Shown here: piece after piece, positions 22,501 through 34,500 of the stretch
How positions within the stretch are numbered: the first letter of the stretch is position 1
Layout of the letters: each line of letters opens with the position of its first letter
Assembly (NCBI GenBank): GCA_047967505.1
Contig: CM106541.1
Strand: one strand, 5' to 3'
Source: Dipteris shenzhenensis
Lineage: Eukaryota; Polypodiophyta; Polypodiopsida; Gleicheniales
Length of the DNA: 64,000 nt
Notes under the pieces: generated by a model
What the model saw: the letters and a program-made list of their open reading frames with translations, nothing else
Databases searched by the model: none
What the model was told of the DNA's origin: nothing
Position numbers and translations under genes: made by a program

Positions 22501-25500
22501 TACGGTCAAAGATACTTGACTCTCATCAAGTAAGTCTGACTTCGGTCGAGGAGACTTGGTTAATTACCAAGAGGGTTAACTACGGTTAACCAGAGAACCA
22601 CAGAGTTAACTACGGTCAGAGAGTGTTGACTTCGGTCAACGAGACTTGGCATGCACCAAGAGGGTTAACTACGATTAACCAAGATGTGCCAACTTTGGTT
22701 GGAGAGTTGTGCCAACTTCGGTTGGAGAGACTTAACTATAATTAAGGTGCCTCGACCCTTGGTCAAAGCCCCTTAATTATGATCAAGAGCATTGACTTCG
22801 GTCAACCAAAGAATAATTATATTTTTTTATATTTGTTATGTGTGCACATGTGTTCGTGGGGACGCCCACCGTGACTAGAATTAGTCCACAGTGTGTTATT
22901 TGCATGCAAAGCGCTAACAATTAATGGGTACCATGGTGGTGCGCTTTAATTAATTGTTGCAGGTACTCGGAAGAGTGATTTTCCTAAGCGTAATGGAGCC
23001 TAACAAGAGTCTAGGAGGCGGTTCGCATGACCAAGTCCTTCGAAGACTCCATAGTTGCCCTTAGTGGCATGTAATTAGGAAAGTAATGTAGAAATTGACA
23101 AGTGGCTTGTTGCCAAGAAGGGGAGCCTGAGAGCTCATGTAATAATTATTCACGTTTGGATTTTTGCATGAGCAGCTCTACGTTGAACTGTGTATTCACT
23201 TTCTCTCAAGAAATAAAATACCTTCGGGGGGTCCAGCCCGACATGTTGTCCTGGGCCCTTGGTATCAGAGCAAGGCATGAATTGCCTTCTATGGCAATCA
23301 TGATCAGAGAGAAGACAATTCTTGTGTGACGATGGAAAAATGAGCGAGGTCTTTGCTCATAGCTTGACTGACCATATGCTTGTAGGTTGACGAGAACTAG
23401 GAAGAGCTGAAAGGCTCCATTGATTTGGGCCTCAGGTTTCTGTGTAAAGAAATAGCGATAATGGCGATGCATTTGCAGAGGTATTTGTGTAGCGTTAGTA
23501 GAGATAACAAACACCTTCACACAGGTGCACATGGTGATAGTGCGACGGATTCGATGGGATTCGTAACGGACGTGAAGCTAATTGGGCCCGGTGCTAGGGA
23601 TGATCATCACTGACGATTGAAGGGCATTCTACGCTGCTTTTATCTATGCGCCTCATCGGTGTTTCTGTCCGGTTATGCTTCATTAGTCGTAAAGGCTTGA
23701 TTTGGCGTCACGAGAAGGCAGCTCAGGCCATGAGGCAAAGGGATTGTGGGCTCAAGCACGTAGAGCAAGTAAAGTCTGACCGTCCCGACTCAATGAGCGT
23801 TTGTGAGACGTCGCCAGACGAGGAAGGCTGACAGACAGACCTTCACGCAAAGACGCAGAAGGTTCCCACGACGAACGACGCCAACCAGCACCTTAGGCTG
23901 ACGTGTCATTTGCTGGCATGGCGCACACGTGGTAGAGGTCTTGGCAGGTCAACAGACACGTGGCACACAGGCGACGTGGCGCTGACACATGTGAACTGAC
24001 GTGCCAATGTACAGCTCAGGTGCTGACATGGTAGTACATGTGGCAGCCAGATCGGATGCTGATGTGGCACTGACACATGGCAGACAGGTGGCTGATGTGG
24101 CAGACTTGAGGTTAAGCTAACCTAACCTTGGTTAGTGGACTGGTAAGAGGTCCAGTTAGTTGACCCAACCAGATTAGTCTGGTCACTGTAACCAGACTGT
24201 GACCAGTCTAGTAAGTCTAGTTGCAGACTAACCAAACCAGAACCAATCAGTCTGGTTAGAGTAACCAGTAGTTACCCATCTGGTTACTCCCCCCCCCCCC
24301 AAAAAAAAAAAAACAATTGCAGAGACTGTTTCTGCTAGCAGTTTTCACCTATCTGAGAGAGTGTTTATTGTCAGAAAAAGCAAAAATCAGAGATTTTCAC
24401 AAGTAAAGGAATGCATGCCTTTGTGCTCAGGAAAAGTGAATCAGATGCATACTCAGTGCTTTTTGCTAGCCAGAAAAGGGGCAATATAGTTGTTGATGCC
24501 TTGGCAACTTTGTGGGTATATGCCTTGAGTTGACAGCCCAGTACTGGCACAGATTGTGAATGCAAGACAGCTCTTGTTGAGGTAATTTTTCTCTTTGAAA
24601 AGCAAAGGCAGTGTGCATCAGTTGCATACACAGTGTGTGTGAGAAACTTGCAGATCTCAGACGAGTTGTAAGAAAATGGCTATCCAATGGGATTCACAAG
24701 ATAGGGATGCACATCCAAGACAGAGAAGTGTGCAGCAAAATCAGCAAGAATTTGAGCAGATGGTACGCACTCGTATGCAAGAGATGGAAAATCTCACAAG
24801 GGATCCAAGAGCTCAACATTTGTTTGAAGTAGAAAATATGCCTAATGCAGCTTATGATGTGCCAATGCTAGAGGCACACTCTCGTGTACAGCCAGCGAAA
24901 GAGAGATCTCATAGGGGACGGTCTCATAGCAGGAAGAGATCGAGGTATCATCACCGATCTCCCAGTCCTTCACCGTCTACCTCGAGCTCGACTTCTGTAT
25001 CTTCTTCTTTATCAGATAAACCATCCAGGAAAAGAAGGAAACACAAGGAGTCTAGGAAGAGTAAGTCTTCCAGAGAGACCAAGGAATTCAAAGAGGGAGG
25101 TAAATCTGTCAAGTTTATGACCTATAATGGACAATATGGTCATGCAGACAAAGCATTGCAGTTCATCAGGCACTTTGATGCTGCATTCAGTACAGAAAAG
25201 TTTTCAAAATCCTCCAAGTTAAGAATGGTCAGTTTGCACTTGACAGCAACAGCTAGTGCATGGTGGAGTGCACAGACCACAGATGGGTCAGCCCCAAAGA
25301 GGTGGAAGGACTTCAAGAAAGCCTTCTACCAACAATTTATGCCTAAACAGTTTAGAGATCATGTTCTTCAAGATTGGGACAGTTTGCATATGGATGCAGG
25401 AGATACAGTCGGGATGTGTACAACCAAAAGTTTTGGGATGCTTATTTGCAGGTTGCACCTTTCAAAAAGATCTCCAAAGGAACCCAAATGAGAAAGTACA

Positions 25501-28500
25501 GAGCAGGTCTCAGTCCAAGAATTCAAGCAGTAGTGAATGCTTTGGGAGCAAAGAACATTCAAGACCTTATGCATTCAGCTTCAGTAGCTAGTCTTGTGCC
25601 GTTACAAGATCCATCCACAGTACTATTCTTGCATGCAGGACGTGCTGAAAGAAAGAAAACTGATTTTTCAAAATCACAAAAGAAAGAGTATCCCAAGGTT
25701 GAAAAGAAAGGGTTTCAGCCTCAAAAGCCGAGGGGTACTCAATTTTCAAAGTCATATAAAGGCAAATCCCCATTCACTCCTGAACAGATAGCTGAATTCC
25801 GCAGAGATGGGAAATGCTTTAAGTGTGGGAAGGAGGGGCATATGGCTGCCCAGTGCCCTGAGAAGCCTTCGGGTTCTAAGGAGCAAAAAAAGCCACAAGT
25901 ACCACCGAGGCCAATGGTGGGAGCAGTCCCAGAAGTTTTGGAGAGTACCTCACACCCAAAGGAAAAAGAGCTTTTGCTATCATGGGGAAAGATAAGAGAT
26001 CAGCAAGCATTAATCGTATTTGATCCAAGGTCTACAGACAATTTCATATCTGAAGATTTAGCCCTGAGATTAGGGATAAAAACTGAAGAGCTAAGCAAAG
26101 CTCTTGATGCTGATCAAATGTTCCAAGGGAATCCACTGCAAGTTACTCCTTTGATTGGAAAGCTTCGTGTCCATGTGCAGAGCTATGTAGATCAGGAGGA
26201 CTTCTTAATCTCTCCTCTCAAGCAGCATGATGTTGTACTTAGTACACCGTGGTTCCATCAAAAGGAAGTAACGATAGAATACCCTAAGAGGGTGCTGAGT
26301 TTTATCCATAGGGGGGAAAACCAGCGTTTAGTTGCCAAGAATAAAGGGGAGACTATCCCCATTGTATCTGATGTTATATGTGGTAAAGCAATAAAGTCTG
26401 CAATTTCCGCGTACATGGTTGTTGTAAAAGAAAAAGAGAATGATACGCATGCTGAAATGAATGCTGCACACAAAGATAAAATTCAGTTTCTTGTAAACTT
26501 TAAAGATTGCTTTTCCGATGCTTTGCCAAGGGAGTTACCCCCAGAGAGACCAGAGGATCATCACATAGAGTTAATGCCTGGTAGTGAGCCACCAAATAGA
26601 CCACCTTATAGAGTCAATGCGATTCAGAGAGAGGAAATTATGGCTCAGGTGCAAGACTTGCTGTCCAAAGGGTTGATTCAGCCCAACTCGTCTCCTTTTT
26701 AATCACCAATACTTCTAGTACAGAAGAAAGATGGTTCTTTTCGGATGTGCATTGAATAAGATGACCATCAAAAATAGATTTCCGATACCATGCATAGATG
26801 ATGTGCTCGACCAACTCAGAGGAGCAACAGTTTTCAGCATGATAGACTTAAAGAGTGGATATCATGAAGTCAGGATACAACCGCAAGATGTGCATAAGAC
26901 AGCTTTTCGCACTACATTCGGGTTGTATGAATACTTAGTGATGCCTTTTGGGTTGACAAATGCTCCGGCCACATTCAATAGAATGATGGATCGCATCTTC
27001 CGAAAGTACAAACATTTCACGGGTACTTTCTTTGATGATATCCTAGTCTTTTCAAAGACAGAAAAAGAGCACAGAGAACATCTTGCTTTGGTATTTCAAG
27101 AACTTCGAAATCATCAGCTCTTTGCCAATAGCAAGAAAAGTGAATTCTTTTTGGAAGAGATCCATTATCTGGGGCATATAATATCCAAGAATGGGATACA
27201 GATGGATCCTGTAAAGATCCGAGCCATTCAAGAATGGCCTGAGCTGAAAACTGTGCATGAAGTCAGTAGTTTTTTTGCTCCTACTATAGGAGATTCATCA
27301 GGCATTTTGCTGATATCGCAGCTCCATTACATGACCTTACTAAGAAAAATGCAGCCTTTACATGAGGAATATCACAGAAGAAAGCATTCAATACACTCAA
27401 GGAGAAGTTGACTACAGAGCATATTCTTGTAGTCCCGGATCTTTATCAATCTTTTGATGTTAATTGCGATGCTTGTGGAGAGTGTGTTGGGGCTGCATTG
27501 CATCAGAATGGTCATGTGGTGGCCTATGAGAGCAAGAGACTCCGGGATGCAGAGAGATATCTGGGAATCTATGAGAAAGAGTTATTGGCTGTAATCCATG
27601 CCATCCATACATGGAAGCATTATCTTTTGGGTGCAGATTTTACAATTAAAACAGATCACCAAAGTCTGAGATACTTTTTGACTCAGACAAAGCTTTCCGA
27701 GAAGCATATGAAATGGGCAAACATGCTGTCAATGTACCATTTTCAGATTGTCCATAATCCAAGAGTTCGGAACAGAGTGGCAGATGCCTTGTCCCGAAGA
27801 CCCCAGGTCAACAATGTGACTATTGCTTATCATCAAGACCTGGAAGGCATGAGGGAGCAATATGCTAATGATGCAGATTTTGGCGAGATTTTACAGCAAA
27901 TGCAAGAGGGGCAGTCCACCAGTCACTATTCCATGAAAGATGGGTATCTAATGAAAGATGACTGCCTATGCATCACCCAGGAGATGAGGAAAAAGATTTT
28001 GGAGGAATGCCATGCACCTCCCTATGCTAGACATAGAGGAATTACAGCAACAACTCTAGCACTGGAGAGGAATTTCTTTTGACCAGGAATGCGAAAAGAT
28101 ATACATCAGTTTGTTACTAAATGCCTTACGTGTCAGAAAGTGAAGTATGATAGACGAAAGGCACTTGGCCTACTTATGCCTCTTCCCGTGCCTCACGCAC
28201 CGTGGGAAAGTATTACAATGGACTTCATTTTTTATTTGCCAAGATCAAAGTCAAGGAATGATGGGATTTGGACCATCATTGATAGATTCAGCAAGCAAGC
28301 TCATTTCATTCCGGTTCGCAAAACCATAAAGGCAGATCATATGGCTAAGCTTTTCATGGCACAGATCTTTAAGCACCATGGTATGCCTAAGTCCATTGTT
28401 AGTGATCGAGATCCCAGAATGACCAGTCTATTCTGGAGAGCTTTATTTGATAATATGGGAACGAATTTGAATTTTTCTTCTTCTTTCCATCCCCAAACAC

Positions 28501-31500
28501 ATGGTCAAAGTGAAGCAACAAATTCTACAGCATTGGATATGCTGAAATGCTACGTGGGTGACCAAGGTTCAGACTGGGAAAAGTACCTACCATTGGTAGA
28601 GTTTGCTTATAATAATACTATACACATCTCTACAAGGAAAGCCCCCTTTGAGGTCATTTATGGAAAGGTGATTCTACCACCTATCCTGAGGACCAAGGAT
28701 GAAATATTTGCAGCTAATCAGTTTGTGAGAGACCTCCAGACAGCTTACAACCAAGTCCGGACAGCAATTGAACGGTCTCAAGACAAGCATAAAAGAGCTG
28801 CAGATAAGCATAGGAGACAATTAAATCTCAAGGAAGGGGATTGGGTACTTTTAAAGTTCGAGAAAGCTAGGCTCCGCAAGTTTAAAAGCAAGCAGAAAGT
28901 ATATGCAAAGTTATCTTCCAAGTATTATGGCCCTTTCAAGGTTACTGAAAGAATAAATGAAGTTGCATACAGGTTGGCATTGCCAGAGCATTGGAGGATT
29001 CACAATGCATTCCATGTGAGTCTTCTAAAGAAATTCCAGAGGCCAGAGCCTACAAAGCCAGTATCAGGAGGATCCACCAGAAGTGGATGAGCTGGAGGAG
29101 GTCCTTCAACCAGAGTAGATTGTGTACCATACTGTACGCAAAGGCCCTCAAGGCAAGGAGTTTTACAGGTATCTTGTAAAATTCAAGAATTATACGGCAT
29201 TGGGTGCCAAGTGGATGAATGAAGACATGTTGTCCGATCATCCACAGCCTTTGGATGTTTACAAGGAAGCTTTTCAGTTGAGGTCAACTGAATAGAAGCC
29301 AAAGGAATGTCACCACAATGTAAATATCCTAAGTCAAAGTATAATTGACCATTTATCTGATCATGATTAAAGAGTTTTCATATGTGTTAATTATGATCAA
29401 AGAATTGACTACGGTCAAAGATACTTGACTCTAGTCAAGTAAGCCTGACTTCAGCCAGGGAGACTTGGTTTATTACTAAGAGGGGTTAACCAGAGAACCA
29501 CAGAGTTGACTACGGTCACAGAATGTTGACTTCGATCAACGAGACTTGGCATGCGCCAAGAGGGTTAACTACGATTAACCAAGATGTGCCAACTTTGGTT
29601 GGAGAGTTGTGCCAACTTCGGTTGGAGAGTTGTGCCAACTTCGGTTGGAGAGACTTAACTATAATTAAGGTGCCTCGACCCTTGGTAAAAGCCCCTTAAT
29701 TATGATCAAGAGCGTGACTTCGATCAACCAAAGAATAAATATATTTTTTTATATTTGTTATGTGTGCACATGTGTTCAGTGGGGACGCCCACCGTGACTA
29801 GAATTAGTCCACAGTGTGTTATTTGCATGCAAAGCGCTAACAATTAATGGGTACCATGTTGGTGCGCTTTAATTAATTGTTGCAGGTACTAGGAAGAGTG
29901 ATTTTCCTGAGCGCAATGGAGCCTAACAAGAGTCTAGGAGGCGGTTCGCGTGACCAAGTGCTTCGAAGACTCCAGAGTTGCCCTTAGTGGCATGTAGTTA
30001 GGAAAGTAATGTAAAAATTGACATGTGGCTTGTTGCTAGAAGGGGAGCCTGAGAGCTCATGTAATAATTATTCACGTTTGGATTTTTGTATGAGCAGCTC
30101 TACACTGAACTGTGTATTCACTTTCTCTCGAGAAATAAAATACCTTCAGGGGGGTCCAGCCCGACATGTTGTCTTGGGCCCTAGCTGTCTGTGGAGAGAG
30201 GGAGAGAGAGAGAGCGCTTATGAGAGTTTTTGCAGTAGTTTATAAGCGATAGGTTTCAATAGCATAAAATTTGATTTGTACAAGATGAAAAGATAAGAGT
30301 TCATATTAAAAAACGTCAGCATATTCATATAAATGCTCAGCTTCAAATAAAGGCTGCTCATCTACTCATGAACAAAGGTGCACAATGAAGCTCTAGCTTA
30401 TACTGTTAACCCTAAACATTGCACATAAGAAATCAAATCTATAACATGGCTGCTCAAAAAGGTACGCAAATGTTGCTTAATGCTTAACACATACCTCTGT
30501 TATAAGATCTGGACGTACAGATTGATGCAATATGGAGAGGCACCCATTCTTTCCATGCCCAGAGCAGCCAACCTGATTAACCCCAACACAAAAGTACTAT
30601 GAGAAAATGTCGTACAGTACATAATTTTGTGCTTTACTGAACAATTCCTCTGTTCTAGTGTTAGAAAACAGAGATTAAGGATGGATTTCCACAAGCATGA
30701 CAAGCTAGATGAAAGCTAAAGGTGCTTACAAGTGATGCGACTAGTCACAATGGGTAAAAAATGCTATGTTCATGTGTATTCTAATTTGGGAGTGCCCACC
30801 TAAAGAGTAGAAGATATACAGCGAGCACACTGCATTTCCACAACTCTCTCTCATTACAAATCATCTGATCTTATTTTTGAAACATTGAATCATCAATAAG
30901 GTTTGGAGTTTCAGATACTAAAACAGGCAGAAGATTCAAGATGCAAAAACCTTCCACCACAAACTCTCCCACGAGCAAGAAAGATGATAAACTAAAACAG
31001 GCAGAATTCAAAATGCTGACACTTGAGCCATGCATGCAAATGACGTTGAAACTTGATGAATTACAATTACACAGAAAACCCAAATGACAAACATCACCTT
31101 CTTACTTTCCATGGAGGCAAGTAAAAAGGTTCAAGAGACAAACCTCGCAGCACTATTCCTGTCCACTTGAAAGTTGAAACTTTACACATACAGAAGACAA
31201 ACATCAGCTTCTTCATTTTCATGGAAACATATCACAACATATATTAGGACCAACTCATGTAAAACTGGTATAGGTCCTCTTGAAACCAGCCTTAAAAACG
31301 TAAAGGGTGGTAGGATCCACTTAACTACAGCATACACAGTAAATTGACAAATAATTAGGCACCACAGATTAAATCCCAAGGGAGCTAGAGCACTCCTACT
31401 CAGATACAAAGACACCGATTGGCCCCAAACGTTGGCGCCCCCTACGGTATTTATTTAACATTCATTTGAAGCCAAGCGGATGATTACAAAGGTCTCTGGG

Positions 31501-34500
31501 AAGCTGCACCACAAGCAAACCAACGCCCGCGGACTCCCCGTCCAGCCCACCTTGTAATTCCCTGCTCAACTCCAAATTATGAAATGGCATCCAATTACTA
31601 GACAACCCTATGTCCTCAGCCAAGCAAGGCATGCAACGAGACTCCAAAAGCATCCACTGTCTGTGCCACCCCTGCAATTGCACAACCAATGCCCAACCAG
31701 CCAGACGAGGCTGCATAACTGCAAGACAGCTCGCACACAGCTAGATTCTAGTGCAATCAAACCAAATCGCTATCCCAAAACAGGTCGATATCAACTAAGA
31801 GCCTTCCTGGCCACAAACCACTGCATAAATCCACCTTCCCCGTGAGGAATCAATTCCAAACGCAATAATCAGCCAGCAACAAGTCCGGGAACACCAAAAG
31901 TAGGCAAAGAGAAGCCTTCCTTTGCCAAGAATCCTCTGAAAACAGGTCACCGGGGCTGGAAAACCCTAAATCCAGCGAGAAACAGTAGATCCAGCCTAGA
32001 AACAGCTTAGGAGAGGTCTTCCAAGCCTGGAGAACAGCAAAACCAGCAACAACAGCCCAAAAAGCAAGCAGAAGCTCCTATTCAGCCAAAAACAATTCGC
32101 AGCACCTGGTAGCAGCTCTTGAACAGCCCGAAAACAAATCGCAACTCCTGGAACAGCCCCTAATCAACTGCGAATTTCCCAGACAGGCCCCTGCGCAAAT
32201 TGCGATTTCCTCTGCAGCTCCCTGGCAGCCTCCTAGCAGATTGCGAATTCTCCAAGAAGCTCTTGGTACCTCCTGGCAGTTGGCGATTTCTCCTAGCAAA
32301 CCGTGGATCCTCCTAGCAGATGGTGATTTTGATCTGGCAGCTCCAACAGGTCACGACTAATGATCTGGCTCCTTCTCGGGCTGTTTCTGGCCTTCTGGAT
32401 CCAAAAGAAGGCCCCTGTGCTAAAAATAGCAAAATATTTAATTGCACCACTCTTTTGGTCCCCTGTTGCACACTTTGGCCCTAGGAATTAATTGCCTAGT
32501 AACTGGGCGCACATTCACAATTCCCAAGGGGCCACTGGGGAATTTTAATTCCCCAAGTCCCGCACACATGGCCGGACCCTCGCGCCCAAGAGGCTCAAGG
32601 CAATCACGCGCAAATTACGAGAGTCGCAAATCAAAAGTCCCATAATTTCACGTCCTCATGACACCTCTAGTAGTGATGACGTCTGTGATCATATAGGGGT
32701 CAAAAAGCATGATAAACATTGTAATCACATATATATGAAGATTTGAAACCACATAAATCACAATTCATGAAGAGATCTATCATCTCAATAAAGGAAGAGC
32801 TAGGGGTGTATAGTCAATGTCACATAGCTTTAAAATTTATCGATATCAGCTTGCTTGAAGTTGCAAAGGGTGAAAAAATCATCTACCTTCTCTTGCCCCT
32901 ACTCCCCCTCCCCGAAGTGAATTTCTTTGGCAATCGAACACGAGTATTTGACATAATGTGGCAATTTCAAGAGCTTCCAAGCAATTTTATGACAACTACG
33001 TTTACTTAATTGTCTTTCCATCCACCGATATGGTGCCCTTCCCTCTTAGCATCAATTTTTTTCTTGAGAAGTGCAATGACCTGGGGCCCAAAACATAGGT
33101 GCATACAAAAAGCACTTAAATTGTCTGAAATCATGACCTGACCTACCCCAGGTGCGCAGCAGAAACTAACAACTCCCGGCGCCTTGATCTTGAAAGACTT
33201 CTTTCATGTGCTACAGTGCCGGTGCCATGAACAAACACTTGAGCACAACACACACAGAAATAAACGCTTGATTCAATTACACTAGGATACACCAAATCAT
33301 ATCCTTGATTTACACAAGTTTTCAAGGACCTTCACTTAGCTTCAACCTCGCGAGTCGCTGGACTGTATACTAGCACCCAGGCTGCAAGCATGAAGGGTTG
33401 GTGAGGTTCCTGCATGCCTCCTCACAGGGCTCCAGTAGGATCCAGTTTGTGCTCTCTCAAAATGACCTTCGACTTGCCTTCACAATTGCTACACGTACTG
33501 TGACTACTAATCACGCTGCTCCTGCCTTGTGTGTTTCTGGACATGGACTTGCCGCTGTGTTACGCACCTAAGTCCAGCATTACAGCTACTTTGTCCAGCA
33601 GCAACCACACGAGCTCTTTCCTGAATCACTCTATATATCTCAGCCTCACAACTCAGCCAACATTAACAATGAAGCCAATCTTATCCATTGAGCTACCTCT
33701 CCTGCCCACCATCAATGCCATGGCAGTGGTGTCAGTTCTTGACCAGTGCCTGGACTCAGTCAGCCTGTTAAATCAACCCTTAAATCAATGCTCTAACTCA
33801 TCTCTGGGTTGTTAACAGGTTTCCCTATCATCCACATCCCACCCAGGACTCCAAGCAATAATGGATCCTAGTCCAAGTTTCCTATCGGATCCTAGACCCT
33901 CCAAATCCCTAACCCGGGCTTCACTAAGATGAACTGTTCAATCACTTGCCTCCTTGTCCTCCCTCATATGGGGCTCACATTTGGGGCAGAGATCTCCAAC
34001 ATTAAACATACGAAGTATATCCAATGGTTCTGCTTACAAGCATAAACAGGCAAAACTGCATGTCATGGCGTACAATGAAACCAGACCTAGTAGACAACCA
34101 AGAAGGCAAAAATGCTGACAAAATAGAGCCATTCAAGAGACATAGACAAAAACATGCACAAAAAGACCCAGAAGAAAGATCACCAATTCATAGTTGCTTT
34201 GTTTCGCAGCACCGGAAGCGTTCACGTCTGCATTCATTCTCAAGCCATGTGCGAAATCCCTTAGAGGACCAATGTTGACAAACGAGTCTCGCACCAAAAA
34301 GTTGAAATTCTTCTGCTGAAGATATAAAAAATGTCCAAACAGAACGCCAATTTGTTAGGAACTGTGATGACCGTACTGTTGGAAGCACGCAGGAAAAAAT
34401 GAAATAAAACTAGAACATTGATATGACAACAGGGACAGCATTCCTAGCTTGACAGAATATCTACTTGCTTTCCATAATGTATGAACTTCACTTGCATCAT

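Larger units (their letters stand above)
22379..30181 (+). mobile_element. Gypsy-A, full-structure Ty3/gypsy chromovirus-like element
   Basis: About 7.8 kb in intron 13, antisense to CPSF160: 5' LTR, Met-tRNA primer site, ~1.4 kb leader, gag with RS-rich segment and zinc knuckle, protease, reverse transcriptase, RNase H, integrase, chromodomain-like end and 3' LTR. A short TAGC(T) sequence flanks both sides and may be the target duplication. Several frameshifts, stops and a changed protease active site show it is no longer autonomous. The LTRs are similar but carry scattered differences and a copy-number difference, so insertion is not very recent. Confidence 0.9.

Noticed and set aside
31425-31450. 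TTGGCGCCCCCTACGG as a primer-binding site
   Set aside because: Resembles some gypsy primer regions, but no LTR end or coding region could be placed next to it.
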